Below the pieces are notes generated by a model that searched no databases, was not told where the DNA came from, and was given only the letters and a program-made list of their open reading frames with translations. Shown here one piece after another: positions 1-7,577 of a stretch of DNA of 64,000 bases. The stretch lies in contig JAHJQV010000033.1 in the NCBI GenBank assembly GCA_018819105.1, positions 21,438 through 85,437 on the forward strand, given 5' to 3'. How positions within the stretch are numbered: the first letter of the stretch is position 1; each line of letters opens with the position of its first letter. A program made the translations under genes and the position numbers. This DNA comes from Gammaproteobacteria bacterium (GTDB lineage: Bacteria > Pseudomonadota > Gammaproteobacteria > Xanthomonadales > Wenzhouxiangellaceae).

Positions 1-572
1 AGATCATCAATATAGACCGGCGGCTTGTTCCACTCGGCACCGTCGGGCTTGGCCGGCATTTTCAGCACCTTGTCGGGGCTGGCCGGAACGAACATGCTGA
101 AGGCGATCTGCTCATCATCGTGGGACCAGGCGGCATTGCCGGGTGCCTGCGCGGTATTGGTCAGCTGCATCACCTCGCGCGATGCCAGCCACATGACATG
201 CAATTGCGGCTTGCCGCTGCGGTTGGAACGAAACAGCAGACGGCTGCCATCGTGTGACCAGCGTGGTGCGCTGTCGCTGAAATTGCCGCTGGTCAAGGGC
301 CGCTGCTGACGGCCCTCGAAATCGCTCAGCCACAGGTTGCTGTGCTGCTGATCGGTCATCACATCGCTGAAGTGCCGCACATAGACAACGCGTTCGCCGT
401 CCGGCGAAATCTGCGCATCAGAAATGTATTCCAGATTGAACACATCCAGCATTTCCAGCCGCTTGGACAGGGCCGGGTTGACGACTTCAGCTGCTGGCGT
501 CGCCGGCATGGCTGCGGCTGTCATCAGCAGTATGAACATCAGCCTGAAGCAAGGAGATGTGAAGTGGGGCAT
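1..572 (-). CDS. S9-family serine peptidase (prolyl oligopeptidase type), 5' part only
   Basis: The first 190 codons of a larger gene running off the left edge. The ATG at 572 begins a short hydrophobic signal-like leader (MPHFTSPCFRLMFILLMTAA), so the product is probably exported. What follows is WD40/TolB-type beta-propeller sequence with repeated 'sPDG..v.yvr' and 'aPRWShDGsrLLFrSNRSG' blades, the last of which ends in 'PPVYIDD' as in S9C/DPP-like peptidases. The catalytic alpha/beta hydrolase domain (Ser, Asp, His) would lie beyond the window, so peptidase activity is inferred from the propeller alone. The gene is divergent from the sirtuin gene, with about 150 bp between the two starts. 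Another propeller protein, such as a TolB-like one, is the main alternative. Confidence 0.72.
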   Translation of the reverse strand, partial: MPHFTSPCFRLMFILLMTAAAMPATPAAEVVNPALSKRLEMLDVFNLEYISDAQISPDGERVVYVRHFSDVMTDQQHSNLWLSDFEGRQQRPLTSGNFSDSAPRWSHDGSRLLFRSNRSGKPQLHVMWLASREVMQLTNTAQAPGNAAWSHDDEQIAFSMFVPASPDKVLKMPAKPDGAEWNKPPVYIDD

Positions 573-719
573 GGTCGTGTTCCGTGGCAGTGAATCAGAC
601 TGCTATGCTAGCGCAGATCATCAGCGACGGCATCCGCCGTCTGCACAGCCGCTGATGCCGCGGCACGCCTGGTCGACAACAGTGGCATCCGAAGCTGCGG
701 CGCGGCAGAATAGCCAGCC

Positions 720-1649
720 ATGAACAGCAAGTCATCTCTGGCCGGCAACAGCTTGCGCATTCCACAGTTGCGGCCTCAGCAGCATTGCGACGCACCGAGC
801 GCAGACCCCGCACAACTGCAGGCTTGGCTGCAGCAGCATGCGCGCGTGCTGGTGCTGACCGGTGCCGGCTGCAGCACCGCTTCCGGCATTCCGGCCTACC
901 GTGATCACAGCGGCAGCTGGCAGCGTCGGGATCCGATCATGTACCAGGACTTCATGCGAGCTGGCAGCAGCCGCCGGCGCTATTGGGCGCGCTCATTTCT
1001 GGGCTGGCCGGTGTTGCAGCAGGCCCGACCCAATGCCGCGCATCACGCCCTGGCCAGGCTGGCAGCGGACAAACGACTGGGACCACTGATCACGCAGAAC
1101 GTGGACGGTCTACACCAGTTGGCCGGACATGATCAGGTGATCAACCTGCATGGCAGTCTGTCCAGCGTGCGCTGCCTGCAGTGCGGCGCGATATCACCAC
1201 GTCAGCAGCTGCAGCAACGGCTCACAGCGATGAACAACGACTGGCAGGCCCGGCTGCTGGGCATCAATCCCGATGGCGATGCGGAACTGGATGTCCGCGC
1301 CTACCCCGGTTTCCGGGTTGCCGACTGCATCGACTGTGGCGGCATGCTGAAACCCGATGTCGTGTTTTTCGGTGAGTCGGTGCCGGCCCAGCGGATTGCT
1401 GCGATCAATCAGGCCATCAGCGACTGCGATGCGATACTCAGCATCGGCACGTCGCTGGTGGTTTGGTCGGGTTATCGCATCGTGCGCGACGTGGTCGCCC
1501 AGGGCAAGCCGGCGGTGGCGATCAATCAGGGCCGCACCCGTGCCGATGCGCTGCTGCAGTTCAAACTGCATGCCGACTGCAGCCAGGTGCTCAGTGCCAT
1601 CATGCCCGCGTCAGAACAGGCCGGAACCATCAGGCGATCAGCTGGGTAG
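720..1649 (+). CDS. SIR2-family NAD-dependent protein deacylase (class II, SIRT4-like)
   Basis: A 309-residue sirtuin that would remove acyl groups from protein lysines using NAD in the cytoplasm. Visible motifs in order: the NAD-binding GAGCSTASGIPAYRD (about residues 43-57), TQNVDGLH, the catalytic histidine in NLHGSL, a zinc site built from CLQC and, much later, CIDCGG, then KPDVVFFGE and GTSLVVWS. The GAGxST.SGIPxYRD form resembles class II (SIRT4-type) sirtuins more than the CobB class. ATG start. The 3' end overlaps the convergent ugd gene by 20 bp. The physiological substrate cannot be read from the sequence. Confidence 0.9.
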   Translation: MNSKSSLAGNSLRIPQLRPQQHCDAPSADPAQLQAWLQQHARVLVLTGAGCSTASGIPAYRDHSGSWQRRDPIMYQDFMRAGSSRRRYWARSFLGWPVLQQARPNAAHHALARLAADKRLGPLITQNVDGLHQLAGHDQVINLHGSLSSVRCLQCGAISPRQQLQQRLTAMNNDWQARLLGINPDGDAELDVRAYPGFRVADCIDCGGMLKPDVVFFGESVPAQRIAAINQAISDCDAILSIGTSLVVWSGYRIVRDVVAQGKPAVAINQGRTRADALLQFKLHADCSQVLSAIMPASEQAGTIRRSAG

Positions 1650-3024
1650 GCAAGCCGTCCGGCTGTGTCCGGGGGGCTGCGCGTCGCGCTGGCAGAGCCC
1701 GACCGATGGCGTAGTGCACCAGACCGGCTTCGGCCACTGCAATCGGATCGTAGATGTTGCGGCCATCGACCAGTACCGGGTGTTTGAGCAGACTCACCAT
1801 GCGCCGGAAGTCCGGACTCCAGAAGCATTTCCACTCGGTCACCAGCACCACCGCATCGGCATCTTCCAGCGCCCGGTAAGGATCGCGCAGCAACTGTAGC
1901 TGACGGCTGCGCAGCTGCGCCTGATAGGCACTGCGGATCGCCGCCATCGCTTTGGGATCATAAGCCTGGACTGCAGCGCCCTGCGCCCACAGCGCTTCCA
2001 TCAGCACCCTGGACGGCGCGGCGCGGATGTCGTCGGTACCGGGTTTGAACGCCAGCCCCCACAACGCCACCCGACGTCCGCGCAGATCGCCGTCGAAATG
2101 CTCCAGCAACAGACTGAACAGGCGGGTTTTCTGCTGCCGGTTCACCTCCTGAATCGCCTGCAGCATGCGCGCGTCGACACCGGCATCCTGGGCCACAAAC
2201 TGCAGCGCGGAAAGGTCCTTGGGAAAACAGGAACCACCGAACCCGGCACCCGCATAGAGAAACGGGTAGCCGATGCGCGGATCAGAGCCAATGCCGATGC
2301 GCACCTGCTCGATGTCGGCACCAACGGCATCGGCAATGGCTGCCATTTCGTTCATGAAGCTGATGCGTGCGGCGAGCATGGCGTTGGCGGCATACTTGCT
2401 CAGTTCTGCCGAGGCAATGTCCATCACCAGCAGCTTCTGGTGATTGCGGTTGAATGGCGCATACAAGCGACGCAGCAACTGCTCTGCGCGCTGGGTTACC
2501 ACCCCGATGATGATGCGATCAGGGCGCTGGAAGTCGGTCACCGCAGCCCCTTCCTTGAGAAACTCCGGATTGAAGGCAATGTCTGGCAGTGGCGGATTGC
2601 CAGCGCTCTCGCGCAAATCGTTGATTCGCGCCAGCAGTGCCTGCGTGGTGCCGCTGGGAACGGTGGACTTGACCACCAGCAGCGCATCCCGGCGCACCTG
2701 GTTGGCAAGGCTGTCGGCAACTGCCGTCACCGCAGCAAGATCACAGCTGCCATCGTCGGCGACGGGAGTGCCCACGGCAATGAAAACGATGTCGGCGGTG
2801 GCCACCGAACAGGTCATGGAATGGGTGAATTCAATTCTGCCGGCAGCCTGATTGTCCTTGATAAGTTTTTTCAGACCGGGTTCGTAAATCGGCATCTTGC
2901 CTTCCAGCATCCGACGAATACGCTGTTCGTCTGCGTCCATCGCCAGCACGTGGTTGCCCACTTCCGCCAGACAGGCCGCAGTGGTCAGGCCCACATAACC
3001 ACAGCCGATGATTGCAATGCGCAT
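1630..3024 (-). CDS. ugd: UDP-glucose 6-dehydrogenase
   Basis: Oxidises UDP-glucose to UDP-glucuronate with two NAD+, supplying precursor for exopolysaccharide or lipid A/LPS decoration. The 464-residue length is normal. The N-terminal Rossmann motif is GCGYVGLTTAACLAEVG; the central domain holds NPEFLKEG and the catalytic cysteine in GFGGSCFPKDL (about residue 260); the C-terminal UDP-binding domain has 'LAFKPGTDDIRAAPS'. The gene stands alone, with no polysaccharide genes next to it, convergent with the sirtuin gene and divergent from rimB. Confidence 0.96.
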   Translation of the reverse strand: MRIAIIGCGYVGLTTAACLAEVGNHVLAMDADEQRIRRMLEGKMPIYEPGLKKLIKDNQAAGRIEFTHSMTCSVATADIVFIAVGTPVADDGSCDLAAVTAVADSLANQVRRDALLVVKSTVPSGTTQALLARINDLRESAGNPPLPDIAFNPEFLKEGAAVTDFQRPDRIIIGVVTQRAEQLLRRLYAPFNRNHQKLLVMDIASAELSKYAANAMLAARISFMNEMAAIADAVGADIEQVRIGIGSDPRIGYPFLYAGAGFGGSCFPKDLSALQFVAQDAGVDARMLQAIQEVNRQQKTRLFSLLLEHFDGDLRGRRVALWGLAFKPGTDDIRAAPSRVLMEALWAQGAAVQAYDPKAMAAIRSAYQAQLRSRQLQLLRDPYRALEDADAVVLVTEWKCFWSPDFRRMVSLLKHPVLVDGRNIYDPIAVAEAGLVHYAIGRALPARRAAPRTQPDGLPTQLIA

Positions 3025-3147
3025 GCTCTGATTCCGTTACGATGGTATTCTCTTTCACCAAGCATATGTCATCATCGTGACAGAAATATGGCAGCACCGG
3101 CGGCAACTTGCTGCGGCCGGGTCATGAATAATCCGGGTTAAACAACA

Positions 3148-3591
3148 ATGAAACATCCCACCATTATCATCGGTGCCTGTGAGTGGATCGGCCTGCCCGA
3201 TCTGGGGGTGAACCGCTTGCGTGCCAGAATTGATACCGGCGCCAAGACCTCAGCCCTGCATGTCAGTGATCTGGAGCCGTTCCGCAAGCGTGGCCAGGAC
3301 TGGCTGCGGTTTCGTGTTCCGGTGGGTACGCCGCGCCCGAACCGCTATGTTGACTGTGAAGCGAAAATGGTGAATGTGCGCAAGGTTCGCAACACTTCCG
3401 GCGAACTGGAAGAGCGTTTCTGCATCGACACCAGGATAATGATCGGCTTTACCCAGTGGAATGCCGAGATCACCCTGACATGCCGCAAAAAAATGCGTTA
3501 TCGTATGCTGCTGGGTCGCACAGCCATGAGCCACCATGCGCTGGTCGATCCAGGCAGTCGCTACATTCAGGGCTTTCCCAGCCAACCTTGA
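3148..3591 (+). CDS. rimB: RimB/retropepsin-like ATP-dependent zinc protease family protein (PF05618)
   Basis: A 147-residue protein of the family usually annotated 'putative ATP-dependent zinc protease', which has a retropepsin-like fold. The diagnostic N-terminal block reads [14 protein letters not shown], followed by the aspartic-protease-like [14 protein letters not shown] (about residues 26-40) and, near the C-terminus, LLGRTAM. In several proteobacteria the gene sits beside rimK, and the Pseudomonas homologue RimB modulates RimK. The same pairing is seen here: rimK starts 29 bp after this stop. The gene symbol rests on that context. ATG start; no strong Shine-Dalgarno sequence is visible. 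Confidence 0.85.
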   Translation: MKHPTIIIGACEWIGLPDLGVNRLRARIDTGAKTSALHVSDLEPFRKRGQDWLRFRVPVGTPRPNRYVDCEAKMVNVRKVRNTSGELEERFCIDTRIMIGFTQWNAEITLTCRKKMRYRMLLGRTAMSHHALVDPGSRYIQGFPSQP

Positions 3592-3620
3592 CATCACCTG
3601 CAGGCCGTCGCACAAGCATC

Positions 3621-4526
3621 ATGAAAATAACCATCCTGTCACGCAGCAAACGCATCTACTCCACCGCCCGCTTGCTGGAGGCGGGCATTGCGCGTGGCCA
3701 CGATGTACAGGTGGTGGACACGCTGCGCTGCTACATGAACATTGTCAGCCATCGCCCGCTGATTCATTACAAGGGCGAGGTGGTGGAAAAGCCGGATGCA
3801 GTGATTCCGCGCATAGGTGCGTCGGTGACTTTCTATGGCACAGCCGTGTTGCGCCAGTTTGAAATGATCGGCACCTTTCCGTTGAATGAGTCGGTCGCCA
3901 TCAGCCGCTCGCGGGACAAGCTGCGCTCCCTGCAGCTGCTGTCGCGTCGCGGGCTGGGTCTGCCGGTTACCGGCTTTTGCCGCTCTCCCGACGACATCGA
4001 TGATCTGATCAAGATGGTGGGCGGTGCCCCGCTGGTGATCAAGTTGCTGGAAGGCACCCAGGGCATCGGTGTGGTGCTGGCGGAAACGCGCAAGGCTGCA
4101 GAAAGCGTGATTGAGGCGTTCATGGGTTTGAACGCCAACATCATGGTGCAGGAATACATCAAGGAAGCCGGTGGTGCCGACATCCGCTGCTTTGTCGTCG
4201 GCGGCAAGGTGGTGGCCGCCATGCGCCGCCAGGCTCAGCCGGGCGAATTTCGCTCCAACCTGCATCGCGGCGGCACTGCGGAAGTGGTCAAGATCACGCC
4301 GGAAGAGCGCAGCACGGCAGTGCGTGCAGCCAAAGTCATGGGGCTGAACGTGGCAGGGGTCGATCTGCTGCGCTCCAACCATGGCCCGGTGGTGATGGAA
4401 GTCAATTCCTCACCGGGCCTGGAAGGCATCGAGGCGGTGACCGGCAAGGACATCGCCGGCATGATCATCGGTTTTCTGGAAAACCATGCCGCCGAGAAGA
4501 AAACCCGCACCAAGGGCAAGGGTTGA
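3621..4526 (+). CDS. rimK: RimK, ATP-grasp ribosomal protein S6 glutamate ligase
   Basis: Adds glutamate residues to the C-terminus of ribosomal protein S6, and makes poly-alpha-glutamate in some species. The length of 301 residues matches the family. The N-terminus [18 protein letters not shown] is typical, so I start at the ATG at 3621 although the frame is open further upstream. ATP-grasp features: [50 protein letters not shown], and the metal-binding [14 protein letters not shown]. The stop codon is embedded in the TTG start of the next gene (TTGA), which suggests translational coupling. Confidence 0.95.
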   Translation: MKITILSRSKRIYSTARLLEAGIARGHDVQVVDTLRCYMNIVSHRPLIHYKGEVVEKPDAVIPRIGASVTFYGTAVLRQFEMIGTFPLNESVAISRSRDKLRSLQLLSRRGLGLPVTGFCRSPDDIDDLIKMVGGAPLVIKLLEGTQGIGVVLAETRKAAESVIEAFMGLNANIMVQEYIKEAGGADIRCFVVGGKVVAAMRRQAQPGEFRSNLHRGGTAEVVKITPEERSTAVRAAKVMGLNVAGVDLLRSNHGPVVMEVNSSPGLEGIEAVTGKDIAGMIIGFLENHAAEKKTRTKGKG

Positions 4527-6199
4527 ACCAGGGCGTTCTGCAACAGGCCATCGCGCAATTAAATTCCGGGCATGGCCGCGCCGCTGCAGAGCTGGCACTG
4601 GACATGCTGCAGCAACAGCCCGGCAACCTGCAGGCCATGGCCATTGCTGGTGCCGCGCTGGGTCAAAGCGGTGATTACAACCAGGCGCGCTACTGGCTGC
4701 AGCAACTGCTGCAACGCCAGCCCGACAACATCCATGCACTGATCAACCTGGCCCAGGTGTGTGGTCATCTGCGCCAGCCGGACGCCGCCATCGGCTGTCT
4801 GCAACGTGTTTTGCAACTGCAGGCCAACAATCATCGCGCCCGCTTGCAACTCGCCCGCGCCTTACAGCAGAACGGCCAACCGGTGCAGGCCCAGGCGCAG
4901 CTGCAGCAACTGTTGCAGACAAACCCCGATCACCTCGATGCGCTGGCCATGCAGGCCGAACTGAATCAGTCCAGAGGACACACCGGGCAGGCCAGGCAGG
5001 GTTATCTGCAGGTGCTGCAGCAACAGCCCGGGCACGTTGTCGCCAGCCTTGGGCTGGCAGCGCTGGAACTGAACGACGGTGCGGCGGCAGACGCCCTGCA
5101 TCGTCTCGAACAGCTACTGCAGCACAGCCAGCTCAGTGCACGCAACGAGGCCATCGCCAGACAGCGCATGGGCATGGCGCAGCAGTCATTGGGTGAGTAT
5201 GCCCTGGCCTTTGCGGCCTTCCAGCACGCCAACAGCCTGTTGCAGAATCTGCCCGAATGCAGCTTGCCGCGAGACAGCGAATCAACTGTCGCCAGCAGTG
5301 TTTATGCAACCGGGTTCATCCGCAGATTGCTCAGTGATGTACAGGTTCTGCCCAACGACCAGACCGCTGCCAGGAAGACCGCAGCCAGGACCGCGGCGAG
5401 CACACCCACAACAAGCGCCGCCGCCACGCGCATTCCCCTGTTTCTGATGGGTTTTCCCCGTTCCGGCACCACCCTGCTGGAACAGATGCTGATCGCCCAT
5501 CCAGACATTGACAGCGTCGAGGAAAACGACAACCTGGCTGATCTGCATGATTTGCTGCTGCAGGCGAACAAGCCCTTGCAGACGGTCATGGCGCTGCCGC
5601 CTGAACAGCTGGAAGAATACCGCCGCAGCTACTGGCAAAGGCTGGATGCAGTGCACGCTCAGACTGGCGAAGCGCATGCCCAGGCAGGCGTGGTGATCGA
5701 CAAGCTGCCCCTGAACAGTGTGTTGCTGCCGGTGATTGCGGTGCTGTTCCCGGAGGCAAAAATCCTCTTCGCTGTGCGCGATCCGCGCGCTGTGGTGTTC
5801 AGTTGCTGGCAGCAGCTGTTTGATCTGAACGAGGCGATGGTGCACTTTCTCAGCCTGCAGGACAGCGTCGCCTATTACGATCTGGTCATGCAACTGGCCA
5901 GCGCCAGCCTGGCACGGTTGCCGGTTGACTGTCTGCTGTTGCGCCACGAGACTTTATTGCAACAGCCGGAAAAAACCCTGCGTGAGGTGCTGGCATTCAT
6001 CGATCAGCCCTGGAATGAGCAGGTCCTGGATCACCGTCAGCGCGGTGGCAATCGCTTTATTGACACACCCAGCGCGCAGCAGATCAGAAAGCCCCTGAAT
6101 CAAGCCGGAACGCAGCGCTGGCGGCACTATGCCGAACTGTTACCGGAAGAATTCAAACAGCTGGATGACTGGGCCCGCCATTGGGGCTATGCCGGATGA
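4523..6199 (+). CDS. TPR-repeat sulfotransferase family protein
   Basis: A 558-residue two-part protein. Residues 1 to about 230 are glutamine- and alanine-rich tetratricopeptide repeats (for example '[18 protein letters not shown]' and '[19 protein letters not shown]'). After an Ala/Thr-rich linker, a sulfotransferase domain begins near residue 304 with the PAPS 5'-phosphosulfate loop in [17 protein letters not shown], followed by '[15 protein letters not shown]' as the 3'-phosphate-binding region. It would transfer sulfate from PAPS to an unknown acceptor. The start is TTG at 4523, overlapping the rimK stop, with AAGGG six bases upstream. No signal peptide is visible. Members of this architecture are common in marine gammaproteobacteria, and their substrates are mostly unknown. 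Confidence 0.85.
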   Translation: MNQGVLQQAIAQLNSGHGRAAAELALDMLQQQPGNLQAMAIAGAALGQSGDYNQARYWLQQLLQRQPDNIHALINLAQVCGHLRQPDAAIGCLQRVLQLQANNHRARLQLARALQQNGQPVQAQAQLQQLLQTNPDHLDALAMQAELNQSRGHTGQARQGYLQVLQQQPGHVVASLGLAALELNDGAAADALHRLEQLLQHSQLSARNEAIARQRMGMAQQSLGEYALAFAAFQHANSLLQNLPECSLPRDSESTVASSVYATGFIRRLLSDVQVLPNDQTAARKTAARTAASTPTTSAAATRIPLFLMGFPRSGTTLLEQMLIAHPDIDSVEENDNLADLHDLLLQANKPLQTVMALPPEQLEEYRRSYWQRLDAVHAQTGEAHAQAGVVIDKLPLNSVLLPVIAVLFPEAKILFAVRDPRAVVFSCWQQLFDLNEAMVHFLSLQDSVAYYDLVMQLASASLARLPVDCLLLRHETLLQQPEKTLREVLAFIDQPWNEQVLDHRQRGGNRFIDTPSAQQIRKPLNQAGTQRWRHYAELLPEEFKQLDDWARHWGYAG

Positions 6200-6218
6200 C
6201 CGGCATGGCCTGGTGTAC

Positions 6219-6277
6219 CCCCCGGACTTGATCCGGGGACATTTCGCTGTGGTGTTTCGCGACCGTCATGCGGGCTG
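6219..6277. repeat. Dispersed intergenic repeat, shortened copy
   Basis: The palindrome CCCCGGACTTGATCCGGGG (6220-6238) is followed by a block containing GCTGTGGTGTTTCGCGACCG (6246-6265) and then CATGCGGGC. The same palindrome, the same 20-base block and the same terminal motif occur in the longer copy at 37592-37799. Here the left terminal repeat and the interior are missing, so this is probably a deletion derivative. It lies between two convergent genes and may also act as a bidirectional hairpin. Confidence 0.6.
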
Positions 6278-6291
6278 TTTCTGAACGGCTT

Positions 6292-7284
6292 TCAGTAAGC
6301 CTGCTCACGCCATGCCAGCGACGCGGTCTCCGCAGCCGGTGCGCGTCCAAGCACGAAGCGATCCAGCAGCGGGGTGACTTCGGCAAGCACATCCTGTAGC
6401 GGCTCCGGCTCCTCAGCGGTCAGCTTTTCTGCCAGCGCGAAGAGCGCTTCGTACAGCTTCTCGCCTTCGACTTCGGCAGCCAGTTGCACGCTGTCTCGCT
6501 CGGCCAGCAGCTGATCCCAATATTCGCGCACGCGCTGCCAAAGCGCTGCCGTCTGCCGCCAGTAAGCATGCCCGGCGCTGAAATCATGATCCTCGATACG
6601 GGTGTATTTGTTGACACCGATTTCATGCGCGATGTAGGGCATGCCGGGGCTGTCGAGATCCAGCTTGCTGTTGTCCTGTTCGTGCACCCAGCCGTCCGGT
6701 GTGATGACGTGACGATTGGTGGCGACCATGACATGGTAGTCATCGCGCTTGGTGTATTCCCGCCGTGGCAACGGCCGCCAGCTGCGGTTTGAGGTCCAGG
6801 CGGCAAAGCTGCCATCATGCTGCCAACGTCCGACCCCGGAGTAACGCGGGCTGTCGTCCACCTGCCACACGGTCTGGCTCCAGGCAGCTTCGGCGTCCTC
6901 GGCTGCGACCGGCAGCTGTACCCAGCGCCGCTCGCCATTGAAGGTGAGCAGTTCCTTTGGCTGGTACTGCCAGTCCTGACGCCAGTGCTTGACCACAACC
7001 GGCTGCTCGTCATCGTCTGACATCACCAGGATATGCTGCAGGGAAATGAAATCGCCGCGATCCTCAATGACTTCAACGTACTCGGTCGCTTCGGCATGGT
7101 ATGGCTCGGTCAACTGGTAACCAGGGCGCAGTGCCACCGTCTCACGAAAGTCGAAATCGACATGGTATTCGCCGGTCATGGCGAGGATGGCAGCGCGGTC
7201 ACGGGCCAGACTGCCGGTATCAAAAGCGCTGACGTTGAAGGCCAGCAGGGCAAACATGGGCAAGCTCAGAAAACAGTGTTTCAT
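6292..7284 (-). CDS. DUF6607 family exported protein
   Basis: A 330-residue protein with an N-terminal signal peptide (MKHCFLSLPMFALLAFNVSA, cut near AFD). The body matches my recollection of DUF6607: 'MTGEYHVDFDFRETVALRPG', 'KHWRQDWQYQ', 'VWQVDDSPRYSGVGRW', 'PLPRREYTKRDDY' and 'GWVHEQDNSK'. No biochemical function is established. It is the last gene of a minus-strand run with a haemoglobin-type TonB receptor and hemP; a role in haem or iron uptake is inferred from that context. The Trp- and Asp-rich middle could be a ligand-binding or beta-sandwich region, but this is a guess. Confidence 0.75.
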   Translation of the reverse strand: MKHCFLSLPMFALLAFNVSAFDTGSLARDRAAILAMTGEYHVDFDFRETVALRPGYQLTEPYHAEATEYVEVIEDRGDFISLQHILVMSDDDEQPVVVKHWRQDWQYQPKELLTFNGERRWVQLPVAAEDAEAAWSQTVWQVDDSPRYSGVGRWQHDGSFAAWTSNRSWRPLPRREYTKRDDYHVMVATNRHVITPDGWVHEQDNSKLDLDSPGMPYIAHEIGVNKYTRIEDHDFSAGHAYWRQTAALWQRVREYWDQLLAERDSVQLAAEVEGEKLYEALFALAEKLTAEEPEPLQDVLAEVTPLLDRFVLGRAPAAETASLAWREQAY

Positions 7285-7338
7285 GGGTTGACTCCTCAGT
7301 GGTTATGGCTGTTGTTGATGGGTATTTATGATGAATTG

Positions 7339-7575
7339 TTACTCTTCATGTCCGGTCAGAATCAGCTTGCCGCGCCGGGTCTGGCGCAGCAGATAGCGCT
7401 TGTCGCCATGTCTGATCAGCATGCGTTTGCGTGTGCCCAGCAGCAGGTTGCTGTCGATCTGTGGCAGACCGGGATTGCTGAAGTCCGCCTAGGACGTGTT
7501 CTGAGACACGTTGTGAGACGCGTTGTGGCCGGCATGCCCGGACAAGGAAAGCGTGTTGGATTTGGCTGTGGTCAT
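7339..7575 (-). pseudogene. hemP: hemP-like hemin uptake protein gene interrupted by an in-frame amber codon
   Basis: The frame opens with ATG at 7575, three bases after the receptor stop, and reads 28 codons before a TAG at 7491-7489. The same frame then continues 49 codons to TAA at 7341-7339. The second part is an unmistakable HemP core: QIDSNLLLGTRKRMLIRHGD followed by KRYLLRQTRRGKLILTGHEE. No ATG, GTG or TTG lies between the TAG and the conserved core except an ATG inside it, so either the gene is dead or the TAG is read through. Just before the TAG, three imperfect 12-bp units encode HNAS-HNVS-QNTS. Missed by simple ORF calling. HemP is a small protein linked to haem uptake in proteobacteria. 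Confidence 0.75.
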
Positions 7576-7577
7576 GA

